From the NCBI GenBank assembly GCA_024734555.1, contig JANPWX010000548.1:928704-992703 (forward strand): DNA of 64,000 nt. Reading direction: 5' to 3'. This DNA comes from Trochalopteron elliotii. Its lineage: Eukaryota > Chordata > Aves > Passeriformes > Leiothrichidae. Below, in pieces: positions 40,426 through 53,700 of this stretch (its first letter is position 1; each line of letters starts with the position of its first letter). The notes under the pieces were generated by a model that saw only the letters and a list, made by a program, of their open reading frames with translations, searched no databases and was not told the origin of the DNA. The translations under genes and the position numbers were made by a program.

Positions 40426-40432
40426 CTTTTAT
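40426..40432 (-). promoter_or_regulatory. TATA-like box upstream of the candidate gene
   Basis: On the - strand the sequence is gaggATAAAAGcagc. It lies about 60 bp before the first open codon of the candidate exon, and moderately CpG-rich sequence (40440-40620) lies further upstream. If used, transcription would start near 40400, inside the supposed intron, which conflicts with a spliced upstream start exon. Confidence 0.3.
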
Positions 40433-43400
40433 CCTCTGACAGCTCTTCGCAGAAGGTCGGCAAATCTGCGGCAAGAACGCAAAAGGTTCAGGTGAGAGGA
40501 GAATTTGCGGGGATTACAGAGTCTGCCGCCGTCATCTCACACAGCCTGATGTGGCTGCTGACGCGGCAGCAATTAGAGGAGATCAGCGGCCACACGCAGG
40601 AGTCGTCACTCAGCCTATTTGGAGCAGGCAGATCACTGCCCTTGTGACTGGCCAGGGATCCCTGACACCAAAACACTCAGGGCTTCAGCTCAGCGAGGCA
40701 AAAGGGGAATTAGGTCAACACAATGAACAAACAGTTTAGGAAAGACAGTGTAGGAAGCTGCCATAAAAAATTCCTCCCAATAAATCCTATGCGTCTTGGC
40801 TTCCCCAGTGTGGTTGGAGATGGGCTACAGCCCTGGAGATCTGAGGAGATCCAAACTGCCTCTCTGTTTGTGTCAGGAGAGGGATGCTCTGCCTTCAAAC
40901 AGCCCAGCACCAGTGCAGGTTTGGCAAGAGATGGTGGAAACAGCAGGATTCCTTTCAGCCAAAGCTGAGCAAATGTTCCCAGCAAGGAGCCATAGCTGCC
41001 CTGAACAGCTTAAACCCACGCATGGCAGAGGAAGGGCAGCCAGGGAAGCAGCTCCCCAGTTGTGATTTGGAGATACGTTGGTGGCATCATCTGCTGGAAA
41101 CAGATTGATGTATGTAGTTGCAACTGTTGGCACATCATAAGCTCTGGCAGCACGGGGCTCCTTTTTGTCCCCAGTGACAGGGGACACCCCCTGTCCCCGG
41201 CAGGGCAGCACCTCCATTCACTGCCCCTCTGGGGCCAGTTTGCACGCAGAGCTTTGGCACTGAAGGATGAATTCCCTCTTCCCCATCACACAGCATGGGG
41301 TAATTACTGTGCTCACTGGTGCTTGTGGAAGGAATACAGAGGGGATTTGCCATCCCCTCACCCTCCAAGGCTTCTCACATATTTGAGGTATTTATAAATG
41401 TTTGCCCACTCTGAATGCATTCACGAAAATATTTGTGGGTGCCCTGGATGAGCTGGAGATCCTCGTCAACGCAGGGTATCCATAAACACTTGCATGCACG
41501 TATTCAGAGCCCTGACTGTGAGCTAAAGAGCTTTGGATGTGATCCATGAGACCATCAGCTGGATTCAGGTTAGTGCTTTAGGCTCTCTGGCAGATGGCAG
41601 CAGGACAGGACCCTCAACAGCAACAACCCCTGGCTGCTGGACCAGCAGGTCGGGAGTGGGACAGGAGCCCACAGGAACTCCTCCACACAGTCCTTCACTG
41701 TCCAGCTGCAAAGGTGCAACACTCTTTTTTTTTTTTTTTTTAAATCTGTTCTGTCATTTTTTCATCTGAAATGAAAGCAATTCTCAGTCACAGAACAAAA
41801 CTCTCTGTGTGAGTGGCCATTGCAGCTGCACCCCCACCAGCCCTCACAGGTCAGGGTCTGTGTCCACAGCTCCGTATGAGCCACAGACAAATTCAAATAT
41901 GAGGCTGACAGTAACAATTTGCATGTAGAGATGTCACGATGCTCACAAAGTAATGGACCTCTGAGTCATCCCTGCTGCAGCCCTGATTGTTTGCAGTGCC
42001 GTTGTATACATAATGGTACCTTCATACAGAAATACAATGTGGCCTTGCTAGGAGTACCTGAGAAAAATTTTAAAAAGCATCAAAAAGATGTCCTGGCGAG
42101 GAATTTTCCTCTAAAAGGTTTTCCTTGTCCCATTTGGCAGGAAAAAAAAACATATTTTTTTTACTACTCATCCTTCCAAGATTTTTCAGATACTCCCTGA
42201 GCCACAGTTGTTTTGGGGATGTGTTCCAGGCAAACCTGGGGACAAGCAGGAGGTGGGTTTTGTCTGTGAGTCTTCCGACCAGGTCACTGCCTCCAGCTCC
42301 AAACGCCTTCGGGCGTGTAGAGACAGAGCAATCTGCCCTGCAGAACGTGCCTTACCCTGCCAAGGGGGAGAGAAAACTCAGCAGCAGCAGGAGCCCGGCT
42401 GATTTCACTGCCCACTGAGAGTTCTTTTGTTTCACAGACCAAGGTGCTCGTGGTGCTGCCCACACTTGTCACCCGGCTCAGACAAATGGCAGCAGTGGGA
42501 AATAGCTGCCTCTGACACGGTTGGCCACACGTAAAGAGTCCTCTCTTTCCATGTAAACCTAAAACCTCTCATTATCAAACCCTGTTGTCCCCTGAAAGTG
42601 TTTCCCTGGTTCAAGTGAGACACCAGCAGCTTTTCGCTTGTAATTGCGCATTGTGCTGATGAACGTGCGGGTGATACACACGATGGGTGACTTCCGCGGA
42701 GCTGGGAAAAACCAGTCCCCCGTTCCTGCTTTAATGAGAAGTTCTGATCCTACTCCCACAGCCTGAAACTGGGGTTCAAGGAGTTCTGTTCTTTTTCGTG
42801 TTCCTTCTTGTGCCGTGTCATTACTGCATACAGAGGGGTCAAGGCAGTTCTCTCTTCAGCAAAACTCTCCATCCTGTTTAATGCACAACTTTGCCTTATC
42901 CTGTGAGCCTCCAGTGAAAGGAAACATGATTTTTGGTAATGTGTAGGCTTCACGAGTTACCCATCTTATCTACAAACCTTTAGATTATTTTAAACAGATT
43001 TTTTTGGTATTTTAGGGGACAGTCACACCCCTCCTGTCAGATAAGGCAGTCAGGATGTGCACAGCCTGCATCCAAATCCAGAAGGATGCTCTCCTGTAAG
43101 ACTGAGTGCATAAACAAACTAGAGCAAACATTCACAGCAAGAAGAAAGTGAATTGCACAGCAAATCTCTTCCTCAGTGCTGGTCAAGGGATGCTACTGCT
43201 CCAGCACACTGTCCTGTGCTAGAAACAGTCCAGAGTCTGCCAGGACACCAGCAACAGTCCTGCTACAACACCCAGAGCTCAGCAAATACTCTCAGAGCTG
43301 CCTTAGTGCCTACAGAGCAGTCTTCCCTCCAGCCAGCCCTCCTGCACCAATTGTGATGTAAAGCTTTTAAACTGTGAGGAGTTTTTGTGGAACTGGGATA

Positions 43401-44436
43401 AGTGCTGGCTTGTAACACCTAAGAACAGAGACAGAGAAGTCAGTCCCAAATCCCTGATAAGCCAGAGCCAGGCAGGATTGCAGGGGAGCCGAGCAGAGCT
43501 GGAGTTCCCCTGACAGCCCAGGGGTGTGAAACAGCCCAGGAGTGGGAAAGATGAGAGTGAACACACCAACCCCATTGCTGCTGACCACGGGAGCAAAGTG
43601 TGCCATGAAAAGAGAAGCAATGAGCTGTTTCTGGCACAGAGCAGGGCCCTGGTCCCTGCTCCAGGGGTTGGGGAGCAGAAGTAGAATTGCAAAAAGCTGA
43701 GTCAAAATTTCGTCTCCTGATGTTACTCAGTTCCTCATTTAGAAAAAGCCTTGGTCTGGCCCTAAAAAGAAGTCAGGACTATATGATTGCCTGTGCATCC
43801 TGAGTTCCCACAAATCTGGAGGTGTGACTTCATGTCACTTGCAATTATCTCCCCTCCACTTGCCAAGAAGAGCTCTGTGTGTATGTGAGGGGTGAATCTA
43901 TCCCCCATTTTACTTTGCAATCAGAAACCCCTGATCTCACTCACACTTTTTTGACCTCAGACCAAGTTTCATGCATCTCTTTTCCTTTCTTAGACACTTA
44001 ATACTCTTACAAGGAGAAACAGATGGCACCCGTTTGCAGATGTCAAACACTTGCCTCACGTGGCACATTCACTATTGGATTGTCACCAGAGGCTCGTGGC
44101 CCAGATAGTGAGATTTTAGTCATAATCACCAGCTTGAAATGTGAAGCAAACATTCACTGACTAGGTCTGGCTCACAGTGAGAGAGTTACATCTCTCACTG
44201 CTTCTGATTCTTTTTTAGTCATTTGTAAATTGGAGTAAAGAAATGGATTAAATGCCCAGAGTGCAGGAAGATGAACACTGGAAGTGGGTGCTAAAGAAGA
44301 GATTGGAAAAAAAAAAAAAAATGTAACTGCTGCACTCGTGGGAGGGAAAGGGCAGAGCTGCAGGAGGACAGGACACACATTTCTCAGTACATGTGAAGCT
44401 GATTCGGGAGCAATGCTACGGGTGTTTGAGATGAAT

Positions 44437-44490
44437 GCTCTGATTTACACTGATTTACACTCTGATTTACACTCTGGTTTACACTCTGCC
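44437..44490. repeat. Short tandem repeat of ctgatttacact units
   Basis: Four adjacent units of 12-14 bp (ctgatttaca, ctgatttacact, ctgatttacact, ctggtttacact). A local slippage product. Confidence 0.85.
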
Positions 44491-45582
44491 ATCCCTCCAC
44501 ACAAACTTCCCCAGGTGAGCAGTGGAGCAGGCAGGTGCCACCCTTCTCGTGGCAGAACACAGCACCTGGGAAGCTGTGAAATTTGCCGCTGCTTCATCCC
44601 CCAGAACAGAACACGGCTCCCGGGGCTTTTGTTTCTTTGTTTCTCCTCCTGTTTTTGAGTCCCGGTTTCTGAGCTTCCTGGCGGGGTGGCTGAGAGCACA
44701 GGGAACGTGCTGTTCCCTCCGGGAGAGCAGCGCTGGTGTCCTCATCTCTGCTTGCAGCTGGTCCCTGTCAGGAAGGAATCCACCTGGACCTGCTGTGGCA
44801 GTTTTGTGGCACTTTAACAACATTGCACATCTCCAAGAAAAGTGTTCTACAAGGTACAGAAGCAGCCTCCTCCCTCTCAGTTCTGGAACACAATCACAGT
44901 GCTGACACTGCCACGTGTTTTGGACACATTAAGACGGGGTGGTTATTCCAGATGCCCAAAGTGCCTCATCTACCCACCTTCATCCCCTGGCAGCTTCAAA
45001 AGCACAGGGAGGCATTAGCAAATCCATGGCCGAGCATCCAGTGTGCAGGAAAAACAAGGCAAAAGTAAAATTAAATGTCATAAACAAGGTGGCTGCTTGT
45101 CAGGTACAGAAATGGTCTGATTCACTTCACAGATACATTAATTTTGTCTGTGTTCTGTACCTGAGCTGTGCTGAGCTGTGCAGATGAGCCAGACTGAAGC
45201 ACGGTGTCAGCACGGGAACTTCCCATGCTCGTTCTGGTAGCTCAGGAGCACCACATTTCTGTCCCTCTGCCCTCATCAGGTGCTGCTTCCTGGGGTCCAG
45301 CTGAGCTGAAAAACCCTGAGATAACGCAGGGCAGTCTCCAGCAATCAGGGCAGTGTTTGCAAGTCATTGAAAGCACATCCATCATATCAGCTCTTCTCAG
45401 TGCTACCAAAATGTCACAGGCAGACAATCAGGGTCATGAGCACGATTAGAAAGTCCAGGTAATTTTCACTGGGACTGCTGCTGCCTCGATGGCCACAAAA
45501 AATGCCACATCTGGGTCTATGCCACCACAACTCTTTCCTCCTGGGGAAGGAAGGAATGGGTTTTGTTTGCTTTCTCTGAGAG

Positions 45583-45695
45583 TTATGAGGCTCTGGCACA
45601 GGGTGCCCAGAGAAACTGTGGCTGCCCCTGGATGCCTGGAAGTGTCCAAGGCCAGGTTGGATGGGGTTTGGAGGAGCCTGGGATAGTGAAACATG
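45583..45695 (+). mobile_element. CR1 LINE 3' fragment
   Basis: CR1 words in forward order: ctctggcacagggtgcccag, gtggctgcccctggatgcct and aggccaggttggatgggg. Truncated at both ends. Confidence 0.85.
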
Positions 45696-45785
45696 TCCCT
45701 TAACCCCAAATAAAACACAGGGGCCCCTAACCCCCAAATAAAACCCTGAGATCCCCTAAGCCCCAAATAACACACAGGGANGGGG
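45696..45785. repeat. 29-bp minisatellite, about 3 copies, ending at an N
   Basis: Units near taaccccaaataaaacacag plus a GC-rich half recur at about 45699, 45728 and 45757. An N at 45781 marks an uncertain base at the right end, so the copy number may be under-represented. Confidence 0.85.
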
Positions 45786-45854
45786 TCCCGGGGCTGTCTG
45801 TGATGGAGGTTTTGGGTCCCGGCTCTGCCGTGCCCCCCTCGCACGGAGCTCACC

Positions 45855-46155
45855 AGCTCACCGGGAGTGAAGCTTCACCGCCCTCACAGGGAAGAATTCC
45901 TTCCCAATATCCCACCTCACCCTGCCCTCTGGCAATGGGAAGCCATTCCCTGTGTCCTGTTCCTCCATCCCTTGTCCCCAGTCCCTCCCCAGCTCTCCTG
46001 GAGCCCCTTTAGGTGCCAAAAGAGGCTCTAAGGTCTCCTGGACTCTCCTCTACTGGACTAACACCCCCAATCCTCCCAGCCTTTCCTCACACAGAGCTGA
46101 TCCAGCCCCTGAGCATCTTCACAGCCTCCTCTGGTCCCTGTCCACCCTGTGCTGA
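45855..46155 (-). mobile_element. CR1 LINE fragment, opposite orientation
   Basis: Reverse-complement CR1 words: ccctcacagggaagaattcc, ccttgtccccagtccctccc, agctctcctggagccccttt and acacagagctgatccagccc. It faces the + strand CR1 at 45583 across the 29-bp minisatellite. Confidence 0.85.
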
Positions 46156-49100
46156 TGACACCCAAGCTCCATCCTGCAGCAGGGCAAGGAGAACATTTAG
46201 CAAAATGTTACCCCTGGCTCCAGCTGCAATTTTAGGTGCTGTTTAAGCCTCTGAAAATCTCAGCATTAATGAAATGGGGGAGGTTGTATCTCTGGCTTCT
46301 GTCAGTTCAAACAGGCATCTGAGACAGGTCCCCAAAAAGCAAATCTATTAAATGGTGCTAATTCAATGAACCTGCAGCAGAAGCAAAAGCTGTCACCTGA
46401 TTAAATCACGTTTAAATTAGTGCTGTTATCTGTAGGAATAGAAAATGGGGTTGCAGCCTTGGTGGAACACGTGTTTGCAGATCCTCCTGGGCCAAAGAAG
46501 CCAGGGCATGGCCAACCTGTGGCATTTCCAGGCTACCAGAAATGACCCACTGCAAGGTACATCCAGAGGAACTTCTGCCACAGCTCCACCCACATCAGCA
46601 CAGCTGCAGCAGCAGCAAACTGAAACTTTACCTTCTAGTCTTGTTGGCAAAAAAAAAAAAAAAAAATAAAAAATACCCCCAAGCAAAACCTTTCTCTTTG
46701 TTTTCAGAGCAGAGGTGCAGCAGAACTGGGTAGTACAGCCCAGTGTTAGGGGAAAAAATAATCATGGAACAGGTTACATGGAAAACAGTGATACTCACCA
46801 CACTGTGAGCTGTGATTTTCCTTTTTTCAGCTCATTAACAATTACTTCTCCTTCCTATCACTGTCTTTTTTCCCATTTTTTTGAAATTTGGTGGTTTTTG
46901 TAAGGTGTTTAGGAGGGTTTGTGGTCCAGAGGTACAACCACTCCTGCCCACTGTATTTATAAGCTTTAAAGGAGAATATGAAGAGGGGTGGAAAGAGTAA
47001 TAATCCTGGTGCACGTTATGCCTGTGCAAAATGGGAGGGTGAAGGAGCAGGGTGGAGACCACACAGACCAAAGAGAGGGTGGGTGTGGAGTCTGCACATC
47101 CTCTGGGAAGTGGGTGCTTCATTCTGCTCTAGTCCAGATGCTCATAAATCTCCCATCCTGGTGAAGCAAGACGTGCCTTGAAGCAAAATGCTGCTTAATA
47201 GAAGATTGCTGCCACATAAATAAAATTGAAGTTGTCAGGACATAACCATATCATGGTTTGGGAGATGTTAGTTCCCAGCTGCACCCACCCAGAGGCAAAT
47301 TAAGAAACAGCAATGAGGTAAATAATGGTTTTCAGGGTATAGCTAGAGCTCCCCTGTTCTCCCAGTCTTGGTCTCATCAGTCATTTCACACAAGACAAAA
47401 ACTGGAACTTGGCTGAATGCAGACTTTGTCTATGTCATTTTGGTCACTACTATGCCTTTCTCAATTTTATTTAGCACACCATGGAGTCGTTTTGAAACTG
47501 ATAAATACAAAAAAAAAAAATAAACTGACTTTTCCCCTCCTTTTTCTGTTCACTTTGAGAGCTCTGTTGGGACATCAGTTATGTACATAAGGACAGCTGA
47601 TCCTTAGCACTGTAACCTTGAACAGAATCCACCTTTGGCAGTTCCCAGCCCTGCAGCTTTCCCTTCCCATCCACTCCCACCCCTCTGGGGGTCAGTTGCA
47701 TCCTCGGACATCCCTCTTTGAAAATGCTGAGCCCTGAAGAGGCTCAGCACTTCCCAGTTCTGTTTTCCTAACTTGTAGCCTCTCTTTTTCAAAAATGAAA
47801 GAAGAAGAAAAAAAGGACTGATTCAGGTTTTGGCAGCTCTCCCCTCACAGAAGAATATTCCACGCTTGCACATGAAAGGGACCTTTTGGCCAACCAGAGC
47901 AAGAGTCAAAATGACAAACACAAACAATTACCAAAAAAAAAATTGCCACACTCAGTAGTTTTTTCTGACTGCTGCTACTGGCTCAGTGAGAGGCTGGTTC
48001 GCTGCCTAATCTTGAGCTCAGAAAAAGACAGATCATCTTTAAGTTTGCAGTGCTATTGGCCCAACTACAGAGGGTAGGATTTCCCTCAAGCCTTTGCCCA
48101 AGCCCCAGTGATGACTCCAAAAACAACAACTCGCCTTGAGGTTGGAAATTTTGCTTCAGAGGGATTTTGTTCGCATTCCGTAAATGACACACAAATGCTC
48201 ATCTGAGTGGATGGAAAATGCTTAAAAGCTGCATAACATAGTGAGTGAGACCAGTCCCGAGATGGAAATGATTTCCTTAATTCCTTGCAGCACTGCTGTC
48301 ACTTCCAGCCATCTGTTTAGCTGGGAAGTCACTGATAATCCATGGAGCAGCTTGGGTGATGAAACCTGCTGAAAGCAGAGATCACAAAGAGTTCACTTAT
48401 TTCTCTACAGTAGAAAAGGAAGAGGGTGGGGGGAAAGAATGAAAGGATGAAACACACAGCTCAGACCCTCCTGGCTTCAGGATAAAAGATTTGCTTTAAA
48501 AAAAAACCAAACTGGTAATTTCATACTTCCTTAATGAGAAATGGTGTCCAAGATGTGGAGTGAGCAGCAGTCAGAGGCAGAGTTGTGTGAGCCCAATTAT
48601 CTTCATTATGGGGTTAGATTGCAGTTTGAATCCCACAGATCTTCCCTGGGCCTGGGGATTTTCCAAGGAGCCTGGTCAGGATGTTGAGAATAGCTTTTAA
48701 CAGTGCAGGAAAAGCAACAGAGATGGGTTTCCCATTCATTTAGGGAATGACCTGCACCAAAATTCTGCCCTTGATGTCTCACCACGTACTGAGGTTCTCA
48801 GTCTCAGTGATATCTGTAGCACTGTTGCCTTTTGTCCTTCATGTTTTGGGGTTTCATATTGTTTGGTATCTCTTTACAGACTAAGAGGGGTATGAGCTTC
48901 TCCTCTGTGCTCTTTGCTGTCAGATCCATCTCTGTGGCACTTCAGGTATGCAAAAAGAATATGTTTATGTTGTGTGTAGTGCAGAGGTGTAAAAAATGTC
49001 TAAACCTAGTATTCAAACCATGGAAAACTTATGAAATCAGTAAATACAGAACAGGAACTAAGAAAAATTTATGTTCAGCTCTTCCTCTGGATTGCAGCTT

Positions 49101-50524
49101 GAGAAATAACCTGAAAGCTTTCAATTTATAGCCAAGTCAAGTGTATTTTTTGGTAACTCTGGGAGAGCTTCAGCTTGGTCAAATATTTCAAGTTCCTACC
49201 TCATCTTAGTCATGACATGGAAGAACACTTGAAATCTATCTAATCAAATGGTTCACCAGCTGAGAGAGGCCTGATGAAAAGCACATTTGCTAATGCTGAT
49301 AGAGCTTGAGCTCAGCTGCTGCCAGCTGAAGTGCAGCCTGGCACGTCACCCTGTCCAAGACCCAGTGACCACCACAATCCCCCATGAACTGAGGGGTCTG
49401 GCCAGGCAGCACCTGGGATTCCTTGGGGAAAACGTGCCCTGAAGGGCTGCCATGCTCCCCTAAGGGGACAAACTGACGGATTCTGCTTGAAATTTATATG
49501 GCAAAGAAAACAGAAGCCCCTGAGTCTGGACATCTCCCTGACAGCAGTTTTGGTGCTTGCCTGAGACATGCAGCAGTGAATAATCCCCATTCCCAGCCCT
49601 GCTCTGCCCAGCCAGCCCTTCCTGCTGGTTTGCAGAGCTCTGTGCAAAGTGAAACCAGAGCCCGAGGGTGACCCGGGGCTGCAGGCAGGCAGGGGGGTGG
49701 ATTTGGGGCACATTGACCTCTGGAAAGGCAATGTGTGACAGGAACAAGGGTAAGAGCATCCGTGCCCCAGGCTGCAGGACTCAGCAGGCTGGTCACGGCT
49801 CCCTGCAGGAAATGTCCCGGCGTTGGGTGGCTCAGACGGGCACAGCACAAGGCAGGAGCAGCACAGGGAAGGGCCCATGTTCTGGGACAGCTGCCGGCCC
49901 TTTTTCTGCGGTTTTGTGTCACCAAGCTGGTTCAGGAGCTCGAAGCCTTATCTGCTCTGTAACGCCGACTTTCAAAGCAATTTTAATCTCATGCACGGGG
50001 ATCCCCCCGAGTGTTGATCAGAGCGACATCAAGTGCCTTTGGTGACAAACAGAGAGAGTCACTTCAGCATTCACAGAGTGCTCGGGCTGAACTGCAGCTC
50101 TTGCTGACACAAAGGTCGAGCCGAGCGAGCTGCATTTGAGGAACAAACAGCTGCGACCTTTCCCTGTTCGGACCTTATTCCAAGCCCCAAATCCCCACGA
50201 GTTATTCAGCCGAGAGCCAGGAGAGGGTGCTGCTAAATTTGGCAGTGGTCCCATTCTTCCCGCTGCTGCCTTAGGTTTTAGCTTTCACATTTTCAGATTC
50301 TGTGCTGCTTAGGTGTAATTCTGAGCCTCATATTAAGTGCTGGTGAGCTCTCCTCACAGAGACAAAACAAATCCTTTTCCTGCTGGAGACCAAGGACAAC
50401 TTTCAGGCCCAAAAACACAAACAAGGGTGGGCTGAAGGGAGGAACGAGAAGGATGGGAGCTCACAACCTGGAGCTGGAATTGGACAATTAAACCCCAATA
50501 TGCAAATGGACCAAAACTTATAAA

Positions 50525-50720
50525 AATGTAAGATCTCGTGTCCAGTCAGCTTGGGAAAGCTGACCTGAAACAGAGACTGGACAGAGATAGAGAATAAAGT
50601 AGGGATTTATTGAAAGGCCTCCAGGATCCACCTTGGGCAGGGCAGGCCCTGACCAGGGCTACACCACCAGGAGCCACATGCCTCTTTTCCTTGTTTCTTC
50701 CCCTGCCACCCCAAACCTCT
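50525..50720 (-). mobile_element. Possible endogenous retrovirus LTR fragment
   Basis: Read on the - strand: ccaaggtggatcctggaggc, then cctttcaataaatccctact and a T/C-rich stretch ending near aggtcagctttcccaagctg. An AATAAA followed by a pyrimidine-rich tail resembles the R-U5 end of avian retroviral LTRs. No gag, pol or env sequence was seen nearby. The boundaries are guesses. Confidence 0.4.
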
Positions 50721-53700
50721 TGGAATGGGGAAGCCTTTTAACTCCTGGATTTGCACAGGGATCAGTCAGGATATGACAGCCCTGATGAGAAGCATCCTTT
50801 GCTTAATTACAGCCAAACTGAAGTAATTGGAACTGTGGCTGCAGCTGCTGAGCACTTGTATGGCAGCACAGCAAAGTCACAGAAATCTTTGGGATGAAGG
50901 ATGCCCCACAGCTTGCTTTGAACTGTGGCTTTGCAAAAGCTCTGGGACATGAGCTGTGCTGGATGCAAAACAAGAGGAACTGCCTCTGGCACAGGGAAAT
51001 GATCACTGTCATGTAAACTGTGCTTCTGGTTTGTCAGGGGCAGACATTTGGCAAAAATGGATGACTTGGGAAGACTTGCTGCCCTGATTTAGGATGAAAA
51101 GAATTATAAACAATTTATAAAAGGGAGTAGATACCACATTTCAGCTTTGGACTAGTCACAGAATTGTATAGGGCCTCTCTGCATCACAGACCTAATTAGT
51201 TTTTAACCCAGATGCAGATGCTACGCACTTAAAATGGCTGAATTGTCAGTAAAAAAAAAAAAAAAAAAACCAAGCTCATTCCAAACTGTTATCCAAACAG
51301 GAACATTAGAATCTTTTTCTCTCCCTCCTTCTGAATTTTCAAACCCTCCTTCTCCACACCAGTGGGGTAGAAAGTGCAATGAAAGAAATGCAGCAGGAAC
51401 AAAAGAAATGGGAGGTGGAGCAGGTATCCTGTTCAGGTGACTTACTGCAATTTATTCAGACCACAGCCCAGCCAGAAGTGACCCCCACTGTGCCATTCCC
51501 TCATTCCAAGAAAAAACACCTACACACTAGGACAGAGTGTAAACTGTGTTAGCAAGGACCGAGAGCTGAAAATGGGATGATTATGGGACATGAAGCCATC
51601 TCGACCCAAACTCTGAAGCATAAAAGAGCTGTCAGCACACAGATTTGGTGTATTTGTAGAATATTTTTATTTTTTAGCTGAGAGACACAAAATAGGGTAG
51701 AGTTTAAGGCATGCAATCAGGCACGAAACATCTCTTGCTTGTTTTGTGTGCTCATACCTTCAGTGTAAGTTCTGTGAAGAGGAATCTATCTTCAATCTCT
51801 ACATAAAGCAACTCGGAGCACCAATTTAAAGCCTGAGGTTGGATGCAATGTTTACAGTTGCTCCTGGAATGAAGGATTTACTCCTGGGGAAACAGTTCTT
51901 TTTTTTTCTGTCTGTGTGATTTGTTCTGTGTCACGTGGAGCAAGTGTCACCTATTTCCAGAAGCAAGTTTGTAATAATACCAACTTTCCCCATATATACA
52001 CAAATTGCAATTACAGACATCTGCTTGCATGGTTTTAATTTGATTGCCCTTTTACTGAAAAATACAGATAATCTAATGAATAGGAAAAAGCATCTTTGCT
52101 TTCTGCACTTTGCAAGTCTACTTGTTGGGGTTGTAGAGGAATCAAACAAACCCAGGCACCACCAAGAGAATGCTGCACTCAACTTTTCACCTCTGAGGTA
52201 AAAGAGCAACTCAAAGATTAAGAATTTTGTGGGTTAAAGTACATTAAGTTAGAAACATAATAGGTATTGAAATAAACACCACAGGATTAGAGATGCTGCT
52301 AAAACATACAGTTCCATTTTGTCTTGTGGTAGTGTAAAGCACCTTTGTGTCTACTCATGTGGGGCATTTGCTCTGAGCAAGCAAAGGCAGCACCTGATAG
52401 GGAGCATATTGCCAAGGAAAGTGTTGCTCATAAGCAGCTACAAACTTATTTTCTCTCTTTAACACCCTACCTTTGTTCATATGGCTCCTGGTTTTATTCT
52501 CTATTATTACCATTTTTAAACAGGATAGCCAAAGACTCTTCTCCCTCGCTCATACATTTTTAAAATCAATATGATTAAAAATGAATCTGCTGTGCATCCA
52601 TGTGATGAATGTGGTAAGAGCTCTGCATTTTTCCCATGGATGTCTCCTTGCTGAATTTTTCAATATCACTGAGGCTAATGCAGCAAACACTGGGAAAATA
52701 CAAATCCCAAGGCCTAAAACTGTTTAAGCTGCCCACTCCCAAGGGCTTCAATGCTATCAGAAGTTCTGTCCTCTGCTGTGGCAGGCATTAAGAGTTTGTT
52801 ATTACAGTGGATTTTCAAAAGAGGTAATCCTGAGATTACAAAGAGTTGGCAAGTCCAGAAGTGGATTGTCCCATTTCCTAGGCCACATCAGAAGGGGAAA
52901 AAAAAAAAAGATTCATGCACATGTTTAGTTCATTCTTATTCAGTAAAACATTGAAATACAGCTTAAGCATGAGGTCAAATACCACTGAAAGTGCCTGAAG
53001 AAATATGACTTCACCATCAAATCTTTCGAGAGCATAAAAAGAACATTAACTCAGTGCATAAGAATTACACCTTACAACATGCATATGGAGGCACTGACCT
53101 CTTCTCTGACTTCCTAAAAATGAACAGGGCATGGAGCTCTAGGGGAAGAATCAGAGCTCCCATCCCCACTTTCAACTAGAGAAAAGCCCATGGAAACAAT
53201 TTTCTTTACACAATACCTGCAAGAGCGGCTCAGAGTTAAAAGAAACAATCAAGTCTACCAAGGGAGTATGCATTCTAAAAATGACAAATAGATTTTAAAT
53301 ATTGATAGTGACAGCGTGGATGAAACATATCTGGCCTTTCTGACCCAAAAAAAAAAAAAGTACAAAATGTTCAGAAGCTAACTGTGCATTTAGATTAGCC
53401 AGCACATAAACAAAAGTTCAAGAGAAGCAGTGCAAAAAATGGAAGAGTAAATAATGAGAGAGTGGGAAACAGCCAGGCTACAGCTGCAAAGCTTGTAAAT
53501 AGAGCAAGTAGCTAATACACTTTCCCAGCTTAAAATGCAATTTAGTAACACTGCAGTGAATTAATCAAAAAATATATGAACACATGAAAAACTCTATGCC
53601 AAAATGTGCTTTTCAGTGCTGACACATTCCCAGGACAACATGGAATGCTCATTGGGAATTGCCTTTCTCTACCAACCTTTGATTGCACAGGGCAGAAATA

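Noticed and set aside
43303..43705. 129- and 112-codon - strand frames
   Set aside because: Two overlapping frames of similar length with no codon bias and no signal or domain. Treated as chance openings.
49312..49925. 188- and 143-codon overlapping frames on the - strand
   Set aside because: Several frames are open at once in G+C-rich sequence, with no consistent third-position bias, no domain and no splice context.
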